Both the position numbers and the translations under genes were made by a program. A stretch of 35,765 nucleotides of DNA, taken from Methanofastidiosum sp. GTDB taxonomy: Archaea > Methanobacteriota_B > Thermococci > Methanofastidiosales > Methanofastidiosaceae. The DNA lies in the NCBI GenBank assembly GCA_020854815.1, contig JAHKLW010000078.1, positions 1 to 35,765 on the forward strand, in the 5' to 3' direction. The notes under the pieces are model-generated. The model searched no databases, was not told the origin of the DNA, and saw only the letters and a program-made list of their open reading frames with translations. This document shows positions 16,361 to 25,200 of this stretch, piece after piece (within the stretch, counting starts at the first letter, position 1; each line of letters starts with the position of its first letter).

Positions 16361-16366
16361 TTATTC

Positions 16367-17392
16367 ATGAATATTCTGATGATTGGTGAATATCCTCCAA
16401 AAATTGGGGGTATTTCTACCCACATATATCAACTAAAAAAAGAATTGAGTAAATTTGACCAAGATGTTTTTGTTTTAACTTATTCAAATTGCTTAGAAGA
16501 AAAAGTATATTCTACAAGATTACCTAAGAAGTTTAGGGGAATTTTTTTTATTATATTTGGGTTTTTTATGGGCATTAGTATAATTAGAAAGAATAAAATT
16601 GATTTGATACATGCACATTTTGCCACAACTCCTGGGATACTCGGCCTTTTTTTATCCATTATTACACGAAAAAAGAGAATTTTAACAGTCCATGGGAGTG
16701 ATATCAACGTTTACTTAAAAAAAAGTATTATGGGTCAGTTAGTGAAATTTGTATTGTATAATTATCCTGTTATCATTGCCGTATCTCCCGATCTTGTAAA
16801 AAAATTAGCACCTTTAGTTAGGGGTGATATTATTCCTATTCCCAACGGAGTTGATCATTTGAGATTCTTTCCCGAAGATTCTGAAAAAAAAGGTATAGGA
16901 TTCATAGGAGCCTTAGTAAATGAAAAAAATCCATGGGAGTTTATTGATTTAATTCGAAAGCTTAGGCTAAAAGGGATTATTGAATCAGCTTATATTATTG
17001 GAGACGGTTACTTAAAAAAAGACCTAGTTGAAATATCTAGAGGTCTCGATATTGATTTTTTAGGAGAGATATTCGACGTAGAAAAATATTTGAAAAAATT
17101 TAAGGTAGTTGTTTCAACTTCAAAAACCGAAGGATTTGGGCTTTCTATTCTCGAGGCCATGGCATGTGGTGTTCCTGTAGTTTCTCTAGTAAGCCTGGGC
17201 TCTAAATACCTATTAGGTGATTTGAATTTGGTAGTTCAAGATAAAAATCAATTAACAGATTTAGTAGAGAAAATAATAATAAATCCCGAACTTAGACTTG
17301 AACTTTCCAACAAGGTACTAGAAAAATCTAAGCTATTCTCGTGGGAAAAATGCGCCAGAGGTACTTTGGACGTTTATAAAAAATTTATTTGA
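16367..17392 (+). CDS. GT4-family glycosyltransferase
   Basis: This is a GT-B fold retaining glycosyltransferase acting at the cytoplasmic face of the membrane. The N-terminal MIGEYPPKIGGISTHIYQL is the acceptor-side motif of the family. HGSDINVY and PNGVDHLRF are conserved, and the donor site E-x7-E appears as E255 and E263 in TEGFGLSILEAMACGVP. The sugar and acceptor cannot be told. It could serve surface-glycan or lipid glycosylation, given the archaeosortase next to it. ATG 16367 is preferred by family; an ATG at 16379 is possible. It ends in an 8-bp convergent overlap with the archaeosortase gene. Confidence 0.93.
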   Translation: MNILMIGEYPPKIGGISTHIYQLKKELSKFDQDVFVLTYSNCLEEKVYSTRLPKKFRGIFFIIFGFFMGISIIRKNKIDLIHAHFATTPGILGLFLSIITRKKRILTVHGSDINVYLKKSIMGQLVKFVLYNYPVIIAVSPDLVKKLAPLVRGDIIPIPNGVDHLRFFPEDSEKKGIGFIGALVNEKNPWEFIDLIRKLRLKGIIESAYIIGDGYLKKDLVEISRGLDIDFLGEIFDVEKYLKKFKVVVSTSKTEGFGLSILEAMACGVPVVSLVSLGSKYLLGDLNLVVQDKNQLTDLVEKIIINPELRLELSNKVLEKSKLFSWEKCARGTLDVYKKFI

Positions 17393-17882
17393 ATAATGGG
17401 ATGTATGGATTTATTCTTATTAAAATAAGAAATGAAAAACCTATCCCAAGCGCATATGCCAAAATATCATGTGCAATAAGCCAACTGTAACCTTGTTCAA
17501 AAAGATATATTGTTATGATTAATCTTAATATATTTAAAAATAATAGGATTATTAAAAATAGAAAAAGATATGCGATTTTTTTAGATAATGTTAATGAAGA
17601 CAATACAAATAAAGAAGTAAATATTGCACCTGAAGCTAACCCAATACACCTCTTAGAGATTTCATAATTTCCCACAGCAATAAATTTCTCAGATACAATA
17701 AGTGGCTTTTGTATATCTAAAAGTGCTACCCCTTCCTTAACAGCTTCAGCTGTGAATATCCTGATTGGAGTATAATCACTTATAACATAAAGAAATATGG
17801 ATAGTATCATTCCTTTAATAAAAAATATTAGCTTGTTATAATTGGCTTCCCCATATTTCTTAATTATGTTATCTTTTATCAT
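17385..17882 (-). CDS. Archaeosortase/exosortase-family protein
   Basis: This integral membrane protein of 165 residues has about five to six spans. The putative transpeptidase triad is in the usual order: C79 in SKRCIGLASG, R120 in LFLNILRLI and H138 in LIAHDILAYALG. Family members process C-terminal sorting signals of surface proteins in place of sortase. No protein in this window has a recognisable archaeosortase C-terminal tripartite signal, so its substrates must lie elsewhere. The message appears leaderless (minus-strand CTTAAAA at 17912-17906). It is convergent with the glycosyltransferase gene. Confidence 0.82.
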   Translation of the reverse strand: MIKDNIIKKYGEANYNKLIFFIKGMILSIFLYVISDYTPIRIFTAEAVKEGVALLDIQKPLIVSEKFIAVGNYEISKRCIGLASGAIFTSLFVLSSLTLSKKIAYLFLFLIILLFLNILRLIITIYLFEQGYSWLIAHDILAYALGIGFSFLILIRINPYIPLFK

Positions 17883-17905
17883 TGATTTTTCAATAATAAA
17901 TATTG

Positions 17906-17912
17906 TTTTAAG
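17906..17912 (-). promoter_or_regulatory. TATA box of the archaeosortase gene
   Basis: Minus-strand CTTAAAA is centred about 27 bp from ATG 17882, fitting a leaderless message. Confidence 0.4.
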
Positions 17913-17957
17913 TTTTTCCTTATTAATTTTGTAGATTTCGTAATAATCAGGGATAAT

Positions 17958-17966
17958 TTTATATAT
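17958..17966 (+). promoter_or_regulatory. TATA box of minD
   Basis: TTTATATAT predicts a start near 17988, just before GGGGGAG at 17994-18000. A second TATA (TTTATAAAT, 17982-17990) would start too late for the TTG at 18006. Confidence 0.45.
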
Positions 17967-18005
17967 TAATTTACTATTTACTTTATAAATAAAGGGGGAG
18001 TTTTA

Positions 18006-18776
18006 TTGGGAGAATCGCTAGTCATATCTTCAGGAAAGGGAGGAGTGGGGAAAACAACAATTTCGGCTAATTTGGGTATAGCTCTTTCTGAGATTGGACT
18101 TAATGTTTTAATTTTTGATGCAGATATTACTATGGCTAATCTTGAGCTAATATTTGGAATGGAAGGACTGCCAAAGACTATCCAAGATGTACTCGAAGAT
18201 AAAGCAAGACCTCAAGATATAGTATATGCTGGCCCCGGCGGTGTAAAAGTCGTCCCTGCAGGCCTATCGCTAAGAAGGCTAAAAAAATCCGATCCTGATA
18301 AAATTAATGAAATATTTAAATATTTTGTAGAAAAAGTTGATTTGTTAATAATCGATGGGCCCCCAGGTCTCGAAGTAGATGCAGTGACTTCTATCGCAGC
18401 ATCACAAAATATGCTTTTGATTGTAAATCCTGAGATTACCTCGTTATCCGATGCATTGAAAATAAAACTTGTAGCAGAGAAATTAGGCACAAGAATTCTT
18501 GGGGTTATCGTAAATAGAGTTAGAGGAGACCCAACAGAAGTTTCAGGGCCTGAAATAGAAGCAATACTTGAACTTAGGATAATTGGTAATATCCCAGAAG
18601 ACCAAATAGTAAAGAAATCAACAACTCTAGGAAAACCTTTTGTAATATTGGACCCAAAATCTCCGGCCTCACTAGCTATTAGAGAGATTGCTAAAAAAAT
18701 TGCGGGAAAGAAGGTGGAATTTGAACCCTCTACAAAATCCATGAATAAACTAATGGGAGGGCTATTTGGGAGATGA
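18006..18776 (+). CDS. minD: MinD/ParA-family ATPase
   Basis: This is a deviant-Walker P-loop ATPase with KGGVGKTT at residues 11-18, the switch segment DADITMANLELIFGM, and IIDGPPGLEVD as the Walker B region. It resembles archaeal MinD proteins, which act in spatial organisation of membranes and motility structures; archaeal MinD does not simply copy the bacterial Min role. The C-terminal end MNKLMGGLFGR may be an amphipathic membrane-targeting helix. The start is TTG 18006 with a strong GGGGGAG site. A small membrane protein gene follows four bases after the stop, so the two are probably co-translated. Confidence 0.93.
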   Translation: MGESLVISSGKGGVGKTTISANLGIALSEIGLNVLIFDADITMANLELIFGMEGLPKTIQDVLEDKARPQDIVYAGPGGVKVVPAGLSLRRLKKSDPDKINEIFKYFVEKVDLLIIDGPPGLEVDAVTSIAASQNMLLIVNPEITSLSDALKIKLVAEKLGTRILGVIVNRVRGDPTEVSGPEIEAILELRIIGNIPEDQIVKKSTTLGKPFVILDPKSPASLAIREIAKKIAGKKVEFEPSTKSMNKLMGGLFGR

Positions 18777-18780
18777 AATT

Positions 18781-18984
18781 ATGGCATTGTTAGATATAAT
18801 GGTTAATAGCTGGATTATAATTTTTATTATAGCCATAGTCAGTATAATAATCAATGTAATCTTAGGGGTTAAGGTTTATATGCAAAGAGAAGAGCTCGAT
18901 AGATTACGCGGTGGCAGATTGTCTCGTGAGGAACTTGAGATATTAAGGGCACGTCTTGCTAGAATAAAGAAACTATCTAAATAA
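18781..18984 (+). CDS. Small single-span membrane protein next to minD
   Basis: The 67-residue protein has one membrane span (IIIFIIAIVSIIINVILGV) followed by a basic, arginine-rich amphipathic helix (REELDRLRGGRLSREELEI). I do not recognise a family. ATG 18781 has GGGAGATGA just upstream; it begins four bases after minD ends, so coupled expression is likely. A membrane partner or anchor for MinD is a reasonable inference from position only. Confidence 0.72.
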   Translation: MALLDIMVNSWIIIFIIAIVSIIINVILGVKVYMQREELDRLRGGRLSREELEILRARLARIKKLSK

Positions 18985-19081
18985 TTTTATTATTCTTCCT
19001 CAAACTAGTAATATTTCTACCTATAATTACAAAAATTAATTACTAATTCTAAACATTAAAAATACTTATTGTTAATCAATA

Positions 19082-19124
19082 ACTACCAAAAGCTTTATAT
19101 AGTTATTAAATCATAATTGGTAGT
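19082..19124 (+). promoter_or_regulatory. Promoter with inverted repeats flanking the TATA box
   Basis: CTTTATATAG at 19093-19102 is the TATA box, predicting a start near 19124. ACTACCAA at 19082-19089 and its exact complement TTGGTAGT at 19117-19124 flank it, the second arm lying at the start site. This is a plausible operator pair for the giant surface protein gene. Confidence 0.5.
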
Positions 19125-19148
19125 GGATATTCATAACTTGGTGGAACA

Positions 19149-22100
19149 ATGAAAAATTCCAATTATTCATATTTGCTAAATGTATTTTTATTATCGATAT
19201 TCATTATCAGCGTTGTTGCAACCCCTGTCTTGGCACAAGGTGTAATATCTGGGAGAGTAACCGATACCAACGCAACACCACAAGGAATCAGTGGTGTTAT
19301 AGTTGACGCTTATAAGGCAAACGATACCAATGCTTGTCCAACGATAAAAGGAATGGCAACAACTGATGTCAACGGTACTTATTATATATATCCATTAGAA
19401 TATGGTAAATATGCAATAAGAGCTTATGCACCAGGTTATTTATCAAATTCTACATTAGCAGATACCTGTATTTCGTCATGTTCTCCAGATTTTAATTTAA
19501 CACTTCAGGATACAAATGGGATTGTAATAGGGCATGTATATGAGCCAGATGGAATAACTCCTATCGAAGGTGCAACTGTAAAAGCTTATTATCCTGGTAC
19601 AGAGAATGTATTAGCAAGTTCTTTAACATCTGCGGACGGTAATTATACTCTTTCTAATCTTGGTGGCATATATGATATTGAAGCCTCAGGAATAGGGTGG
19701 CTTCCAAAAAAAATGACTATAAACGTACCTCATCCTTTGGGACTAATCATCCAAGACTTTGTTCTTTTACCTGGGCCTTATTACGATCCTGACGCGGTAT
19801 TCATGGGGTGGATAGAAATTGGAGATCTCACAGTTGTAGGAGATTACACTATACTACTTAAAGACCTTCAAAGAAGACACCCAATAATGCCGCCGGAAAG
19901 GGGTATCTTGGAGGTATATAGAAAGGGAACAATGGTAATACAACAGGTTGTCGTGCCTGGAGATACATTATTCATTGATGAAATTATTAAAATTAAGGTA
20001 AATGAAATTAATGATCATGAAAACGCTAATTATTTTGGAAGATACAAACTTAATATCACTGTGACTAGGAGAAAGGAGCCTGAATTGTCTATTAATTTGA
20101 CCAATCTTTATAGGGGAGAGATAGATGACAAAGATAGAACTTTTTTGAGGGGAAGCAAGGAAGGCATTAAAACAGTACTTTTAGGAGATACTGATATCAA
20201 CGCAAGTTCAGGGTCTGTTGAGTTTGATGACAATAATTATAATTTCAATGTTTCTGCAATAAATGGAAACATTCAATATGTATTTAATTTTAAAGAAGTG
20301 AACGGCTCATTCGTTCAACCGGGGCATCTATATAAAGGAGACATTGTTACTATAGGGAAAGATACCACGTGTAAGAATATTAGGCAACTTGTTATTTATG
20401 AGATGAATGGGAACTCGGTAATTTGGGCACCAATAATACATTCCATAATGAAACCAGAAGATTTTGATTTTGAAACAGAAAATGAAATTGAGAAACCACA
20501 GTCAGATACTAACTTCTGGTATGTAACTGAGATTGAGAATACTGGAGACATACCTGCAAAAAATGTTAAAATCCATGTAACAGCAAAAGATTTTATTTTT
20601 CTGAGTGGAAATAACTGTTATTGTGGTTCTGATAAAGAAGCATGTCTTGAAATAAAATCAATGGAACCTGGGGAAAAAAGACTGATAGTGTTTAAATTTA
20701 AAGCTCCTCAAACTGATTACTTGAAAGTATCACCTATCCAGATTGATTTGTCCTATCAAATGGCTTATTTTAATGAAAAAGAACAGGAAGTAATACAAGA
20801 TTATTCAAAAAGCGATAAAACTTTGATAACTATAGTTCCAAAACAACCAGAATTTCAGATTACAAGAAATATTGTTAAAGAAAAACTTTTTGTCGGAGAA
20901 ACAACTGATGTTGAAATCAGAATAAAGAACACTGGAGATATACCGGCTACAAAAATAAAATTAATTGATTATATTCCTGATGGATTTGAATTAATCGATG
21001 GTAGCGCAACAATGAACATCGATAAGATGGCAAAAAATGAAACATTCACTTTAATCTATAAAGTAAAAGCTCTTGAAATGGGAGAATTCGATTTCAAAAC
21101 TGAACTACTTTTTGAAGATGAAGCCGGAAAAAAATACAAAACTACTTCAAAAATTGAACCAGTTTCAGTTAGCAAGGAATTTCCAAGACTTGAGATACTC
21201 AAGAAATTGGATAGAGTTACAATATCCAGAGGAGATTCCGTTATTGTAGTTTTAGTTGTAAGAAATACTGGAAATAAGATTGCAAGAGATGTGCAGGTTC
21301 TTGATTTTGTTCCCGAAGGATTCAGACTGATTGACGATCCAAAAACAAAAAGAATAGAATATACTATCGCTGAATTAAAACCGGAACAAGAAAGAATGTT
21401 TAAGTATATTATAACTGCATCTTATCCGGGAGAATATAAAATAGGCGACACAAAATTATTGTATTACGATCTTGAGGGCCACAGCTTTGAACATATAGCA
21501 TCTGGTACCTCGGTAAGAGTTAATGGCGAGCCCAAAATAACAATATCCAATATTCAGTATTTTAATGAAGATTATTCTTTTGCGGATTACAAATATGTTG
21601 ACATTGTCTTAACTTTAACAAATACAGGGGATGGACTTGCAAAAAAAATAAGTTATATCAATGCTATTTCTGGAGATATAGAGCTCATTGACGGTCAATT
21701 AGGGGGATTTCTAGATGATCTAAAACAGGGCGATTCAAAGACAACTAAATTCACAGTTAGAGTGCTTCAAGAAAACAAAGATAAGATATTCACAATTAAT
21801 ACTTCTTCAGAATTTGAAGATATAGCTGGCAAGAAAGCCAAATCTGAAGTATCCACAAATATTACTATTGGCGGAAGAACTCCAAATATAAATCTGATAA
21901 GACAAGAATCTGATTACAAATCAGACGTAATTAGAATTGGGCATATTATACCTGTAGTAACAATAATCGCTAACTCAGGCGACGGAGATGCTAAAAATGT
22001 TAGGATTGAAGATAGAATCCCTTCAAATTTTCAAGTAACAACAGGTATTAACTATTGGGGTGGCCAATTAAAACCTGAGGAGAGGGTAACTTTAAGATAT

Positions 22101-24092
22101 ACTTTAGTGCCTTCCCAGGGAGGAGAATATCAAATTGGCCAAACTTTATCGACATATGAAGATGAGTGGGGAGTCAAGGGAACAAAATCATTGTCTCCAA
22201 CCCTAGTCACAGTTTGGGGCCCTTCAATCTCTAGAGTTATCTCTATCAATGAAATTCAAGAAGATGAAACAATAAAGATAACTTATACAATTAAAAACTG
22301 GGGAAAGGACGATATTTATGAAGTAAAAATATTTGAAGCTCTACCTCAAGGATTTGAAATAATTTCGGGAGATAAGGAAATAATAATTGGAGAAATTAAA
22401 GCAGGAGTTGAAGTATCAAGAGAATTACAGGTAAAAGCTACAAAATCTGGAGCATTTATCTTAGAAGATTCGAAATTTTACTGGAAAAATGTTTTTGAGG
22501 AATTAAAATCTTTTGACATTGAAAGAACAACTATAAGTGTCAAAGCTAAAGCGGCACCTCAAACTAGTCTACCCAATGTTCCTCAATCAGTAACTCAAAC
22601 AATACAAGATATTAAGTCATCACCATATGCACCTTTTATTTTAATTGCAATCATTGTATTACTTTTGTCAGTAGTGGGGTACGCAGTTTATAAATCAATG
22701 AGATCAAAGGGGCCATCGACTAAATCTCTCGCATCAAAAAACGGTAAACCGCCACTTGAGCCACAGACTGACAAAAAAGTAAAAACTAAATCTAGAAAAG
22801 GATTCAACTTATTATCAAAACAAAAAGAAAATGCAGTCAAACCTGACCAAAAGTCACCTGTAGCTGGATTCGAAACTCAGGCCAAATCATTAACCAAAGA
22901 GTCAAAAAAAGAGAAGAAAATTTTTGGGCTATTTTCTAAAAAAGAAAAATTACCAAATAGAGAAAAAGCACCCACACCAGTATCTCCAAGTCTTGAAGTT
23001 GAAAATAAATTTAAAGAATTTGTAACACGTGAAGAAGATAAAAATAATATAACAAAAGATCAAACTGGTCAAGAATTACTTGGTAAAAGAGTCGCACCTC
23101 CTGCGATAAAACAAAAACAAAAGAGTAAATTTTCATTATTTTCAAAGAAAAGTGAGGGAATACCTCAAGATACAAAGTCGTTTACGCTGTCTCATTTATA
23201 TAAATCCCAAGAAAATAAAGATAAAAAGGAACAACTAAGAAAAGAATTAGAATCAGTAAGTATTTTAGAGGAAGATCCACCTACATTAAAAGAGAAATTT
23301 AAAAATAATAATGGGAGATTAGAAGCAAAATTCTCTTCATCAAATAATCCGATAACAGAGGAGACAATAGAGGCAAGATCGCCGAGAGTGGAATTTAGAC
23401 CTCCTGAGGAAATAAGAAAAGAACTTGAGGAGCTTAAATCAACATTACAAGATAAGGAAAAAATAGAAGCTCTTGATCCATTAGAAATAGAATCTATGAG
23501 GTCTGATATTTCAAAGACTCTAGAAGAGATAGAAATAAGACAAGAGAAGATTGCAAGAGAAGAGCAAAGAGAAATTTTGGAGGAGTCTTCCCATATAGAG
23601 CTAATGGATAGAAAAGAACTTGATGAATTTCAGACAAAAATATTAAATGAAATTAATGAGATTGAATCTAAGAAACATATTGATTTTGAAGAAGAACAAT
23701 TGAAAGAGGTAAAGGGGAGGGTTGTACCCAAGAATGTTAATTTAGAACTTCCGCCGTCTGTAGAAAGAGCATACAAAGAATTCAAACAAAATAAGAACAA
23801 TGGTGAACCTGAAAATCCATTCAAAGAAGGGGGCAATGGGCCAATTAAGAAGACTAGTTCTTGGACAAATAACTTTAAACACAACAACACTTCGCCAGAA
23901 ATACCTTCTTCAATAAGGGAATTACTAGAAAAAAGACCCTCGAGTAATAATGATACATACACCACAACACCAGATATAAAAGAGATTATTAAAGGGAAAA
24001 AGGAAACTACAGACAGGTTCTATTCTAAAAATTCTACATCAATACCAGAACCAAAAGAAGTAATAAAAGGTAAGAAAAAGAATCAAAGATGA
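19149..24092 (+). CDS. Giant surface protein with Ig-like repeats and large cytoplasmic tail
   Basis: The 1647-residue protein starts with a signal peptide (cut near ALAQ, residue ~29-30). Two carboxypeptidase-regulatory-like beta domains follow at about 30-110 and 120-195. A region of beta character then leads to six tandem conserved-repeat (DUF11/CARDB-like) domains. Their N-T/S-G or N-W-G motif lies near residues 464, 594, 706, 825, 942 and 1050, usually with a following PxGFELIDG-like segment. One membrane span is at about 1160-1182. After it come about 460 residues of Lys/Glu-rich cytoplasmic tail with a coiled-coil part (about 1415-1560), three F-x-L/G-x-S-K-K/Q motifs and two terminal KEIIKGKK/KEVIKGKK motifs. 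ATG 19149 has GGTGG upstream. Surface attachment with an intracellular connection is inferred; ligands are unknown. Confidence 0.9.
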   Translation: MKNSNYSYLLNVFLLSIFIISVVATPVLAQGVISGRVTDTNATPQGISGVIVDAYKANDTNACPTIKGMATTDVNGTYYIYPLEYGKYAIRAYAPGYLSNSTLADTCISSCSPDFNLTLQDTNGIVIGHVYEPDGITPIEGATVKAYYPGTENVLASSLTSADGNYTLSNLGGIYDIEASGIGWLPKKMTINVPHPLGLIIQDFVLLPGPYYDPDAVFMGWIEIGDLTVVGDYTILLKDLQRRHPIMPPERGILEVYRKGTMVIQQVVVPGDTLFIDEIIKIKVNEINDHENANYFGRYKLNITVTRRKEPELSINLTNLYRGEIDDKDRTFLRGSKEGIKTVLLGDTDINASSGSVEFDDNNYNFNVSAINGNIQYVFNFKEVNGSFVQPGHLYKGDIVTIGKDTTCKNIRQLVIYEMNGNSVIWAPIIHSIMKPEDFDFETENEIEKPQSDTNFWYVTEIENTGDIPAKNVKIHVTAKDFIFLSGNNCYCGSDKEACLEIKSMEPGEKRLIVFKFKAPQTDYLKVSPIQIDLSYQMAYFNEKEQEVIQDYSKSDKTLITIVPKQPEFQITRNIVKEKLFVGETTDVEIRIKNTGDIPATKIKLIDYIPDGFELIDGSATMNIDKMAKNETFTLIYKVKALEMGEFDFKTELLFEDEAGKKYKTTSKIEPVSVSKEFPRLEILKKLDRVTISRGDSVIVVLVVRNTGNKIARDVQVLDFVPEGFRLIDDPKTKRIEYTIAELKPEQERMFKYIITASYPGEYKIGDTKLLYYDLEGHSFEHIASGTSVRVNGEPKITISNIQYFNEDYSFADYKYVDIVLTLTNTGDGLAKKISYINAISGDIELIDGQLGGFLDDLKQGDSKTTKFTVRVLQENKDKIFTINTSSEFEDIAGKKAKSEVSTNITIGGRTPNINLIRQESDYKSDVIRIGHIIPVVTIIANSGDGDAKNVRIEDRIPSNFQVTTGINYWGGQLKPEERVTLRYTLVPSQGGEYQIGQTLSTYEDEWGVKGTKSLSPTLVTVWGPSISRVISINEIQEDETIKITYTIKNWGKDDIYEVKIFEALPQGFEIISGDKEIIIGEIKAGVEVSRELQVKATKSGAFILEDSKFYWKNVFEELKSFDIERTTISVKAKAAPQTSLPNVPQSVTQTIQDIKSSPYAPFILIAIIVLLLSVVGYAVYKSMRSKGPSTKSLASKNGKPPLEPQTDKKVKTKSRKGFNLLSKQKENAVKPDQKSPVAGFETQAKSLTKESKKEKKIFGLFSKKEKLPNREKAPTPVSPSLEVENKFKEFVTREEDKNNITKDQTGQELLGKRVAPPAIKQKQKSKFSLFSKKSEGIPQDTKSFTLSHLYKSQENKDKKEQLRKELESVSILEEDPPTLKEKFKNNNGRLEAKFSSSNNPITEETIEARSPRVEFRPPEEIRKELEELKSTLQDKEKIEALDPLEIESMRSDISKTLEEIEIRQEKIAREEQREILEESSHIELMDRKELDEFQTKILNEINEIESKKHIDFEEEQLKEVKGRVVPKNVNLELPPSVERAYKEFKQNKNNGEPENPFKEGGNGPIKKTSSWTNNFKHNNTSPEIPSSIRELLEKRPSSNNDTYTTTPDIKEIIKGKKETTDRFYSKNSTSIPEPKEVIKGKKKNQR

Positions 24093-24097
24093 CCTTA

Positions 24098-24112
24098 TTC
24101 GATTAAATTATA
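24098..24112 (+). repeat. Target-site duplication, left copy
   Basis: TTCGATTAAATTATA is repeated exactly at 25142-25156 on the other side of the element. Confidence 0.85.
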
Positions 24113-24113
24113 G

Positions 24114-24138
24114 TGTGTAATCTGCTAAAAATTTCGCC
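24114..24138 (+). repeat. Left terminal inverted repeat of the IS
   Basis: It begins TGTGTAATCTGC and matches the complement of 25117-25141 at all 25 positions. The transposase stop codon lies inside it. Confidence 0.93.
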
Positions 24139-25084
24139 TGTTATCAAATGATGATTTTTCTTCCTCCTTATCTACCAATTCCATAAAGTTGCCCAGTACT
24201 ACTGGCTCAAGCTTTCGCCAGAAAGCTTTCTCTGGTGTTTCAAGATTGTCCCAGTCTAAACTCATGTGCGGTCTTATCTCGTTATACCAATGCACGAACA
24301 TTTCAAATGATTCAAATCCGCTTCGATGTCGCTTGTACAGGTGAAACCATTTCTCTACCTTGCCGTTTGTCTGTGGGTGGGCTCGTCTGCAGAGTATATG
24401 CTTGATGTCATAGGATTTACAGAATTCCTCAAAGCTGTGGGAAGCATTTCCACACTTGTCCCGCCTATTGGCATAAAATTCAGAGCCTCTATCCGTTATT
24501 ACTTCATGAAATTTCATTACATGCTCGTATTTATGGAAAGCCTCTTTGAGAAGTGATATGGCAATTTCAGCGCTCTGGCGCTTAAATTCTCCTCCTGAGA
24601 GTATTTTCCGGCTTGCGTCATCTAAAACAACGCATACTGAGGTCCCGTTTACTCCTGTTGACCAGTCCATATGCACTGTACTAAGAGGATACGTTCTCTC
24701 AAACCTAATCCAATCCTTTTTTCTTACCCTCTTATTTGGATTTTCTACCGATATTCCCATCTCCCTAAGCATTCTATTTACAAGCATGTTGTCTATTGGC
24801 GTGCCCCTCTTTTTACGAATGTATTTGGCAATTGCTGGTGCGCCTGACCTTGTCACTTCCCATACATTTTGTATTTCCCTTCTAAGATTGGCAGGATAAA
24901 CTCCATATGGATATCTGCCAGATCTATTTATCTTTGGCATGTCGTTTGTACGCTCGTATTCCTTTACTATCTGCTGCACTCGGCGCTGACTTACGCCAAA
25001 TTGTTTTGCAACTAGCTTTGTGGGTAGTTTGTAATCCACTACCCGCATCACTATCGTTTTTGCCTTCTCATCGTCTAGCTTCAT
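24125..25084 (-). CDS. IS481-family transposase
   Basis: This is a DDE recombinase of 319 residues. A helix-turn-helix lies at the N terminus (VAKQFGVSQRRVQQIVKEY), followed by an integrase-core (rve) domain. The catalytic residues appear as D in VHMDWS, D in VITDRGSEFYA and E in HPQTNGKVEKWF. The C-terminal YNEIRPHMSLDWDNLETPE is typical of the family. The reading frame is uninterrupted, so the element may be active. The start is ATG 25084 (MKLDDEKAK). A related but diverged copy of its end lies at the right edge of the window. Confidence 0.95.
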   Translation of the reverse strand: MKLDDEKAKTIVMRVVDYKLPTKLVAKQFGVSQRRVQQIVKEYERTNDMPKINRSGRYPYGVYPANLRREIQNVWEVTRSGAPAIAKYIRKKRGTPIDNMLVNRMLREMGISVENPNKRVRKKDWIRFERTYPLSTVHMDWSTGVNGTSVCVVLDDASRKILSGGEFKRQSAEIAISLLKEAFHKYEHVMKFHEVITDRGSEFYANRRDKCGNASHSFEEFCKSYDIKHILCRRAHPQTNGKVEKWFHLYKRHRSGFESFEMFVHWYNEIRPHMSLDWDNLETPEKAFWRKLEPVVLGNFMELVDKEEEKSSFDNRRNF

Positions 25085-25116
25085 GTTTATATTAGAAAAA
25101 TCATGATTTAAAGCTA

Positions 25117-25141
25117 GGCGAAATTTTTAGCAGATTACACA
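25117..25141 (-). repeat. Right terminal inverted repeat of the IS
   Basis: It is the exact complement of 24114-24138. Its outer end is 23 bp upstream of the pcn TATA box. Confidence 0.93.
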
Positions 25142-25156
25142 TTCGATTAAATTATA
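25142..25156 (+). repeat. Target-site duplication, right copy
   Basis: This is an exact copy of 24098-24112. Removing the element and one copy restores a short spacer between the surface protein gene and pcn. Confidence 0.85.
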
Positions 25157-25163
25157 CGAAAAT

Positions 25164-25173
25164 CTTTTATAAC
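25164..25173 (+). promoter_or_regulatory. TATA box of pcn
   Basis: CTTTTATAAC predicts a start near 25195, six bases before ATG 25201. The IS end is 23 bp upstream, so any upstream control element of pcn would have been displaced by the insertion. Confidence 0.5.
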
Positions 25174-25200
25174 TATTTTTGTAAACTTATTCGTGCTTTA

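Larger units (their letters stand above)
24114..25141 (-). mobile_element. Complete IS481-type insertion sequence (ISA0963-like)
   Basis: Perfect 25-bp terminal inverted repeats (outer end TGTGTAATCTGC, inner end ATTTCGCC) lie at 24114-24138 and 25117-25141. The 15-bp sequence TTCGATTAAATTATA occurs at 24098-24112 and 25142-25156, as expected for a target duplication; base 24113 makes the exact left border uncertain by one. One intact transposase gene fills the element. Perfect ends and duplication suggest a recent insertion, between the giant surface protein gene and the pcn promoter. Confidence 0.93.

Noticed and set aside
15883-16425. Several short frames on both strands between GGGP synthase and the glycosyltransferase gene
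   Set aside because: The region is RNase P RNA by its paired ends and conserved blocks; the frames have no ribosome-binding sites or recognisable products.
18212-18742. Minus-strand frame of 176 codons within minD
   Set aside because: It is a shadow of the minD coding sequence with no family features.
24326-25095. Three plus-strand frames within the insertion sequence
   Set aside because: They are complementary to the intact transposase, whose catalytic residues are clear.
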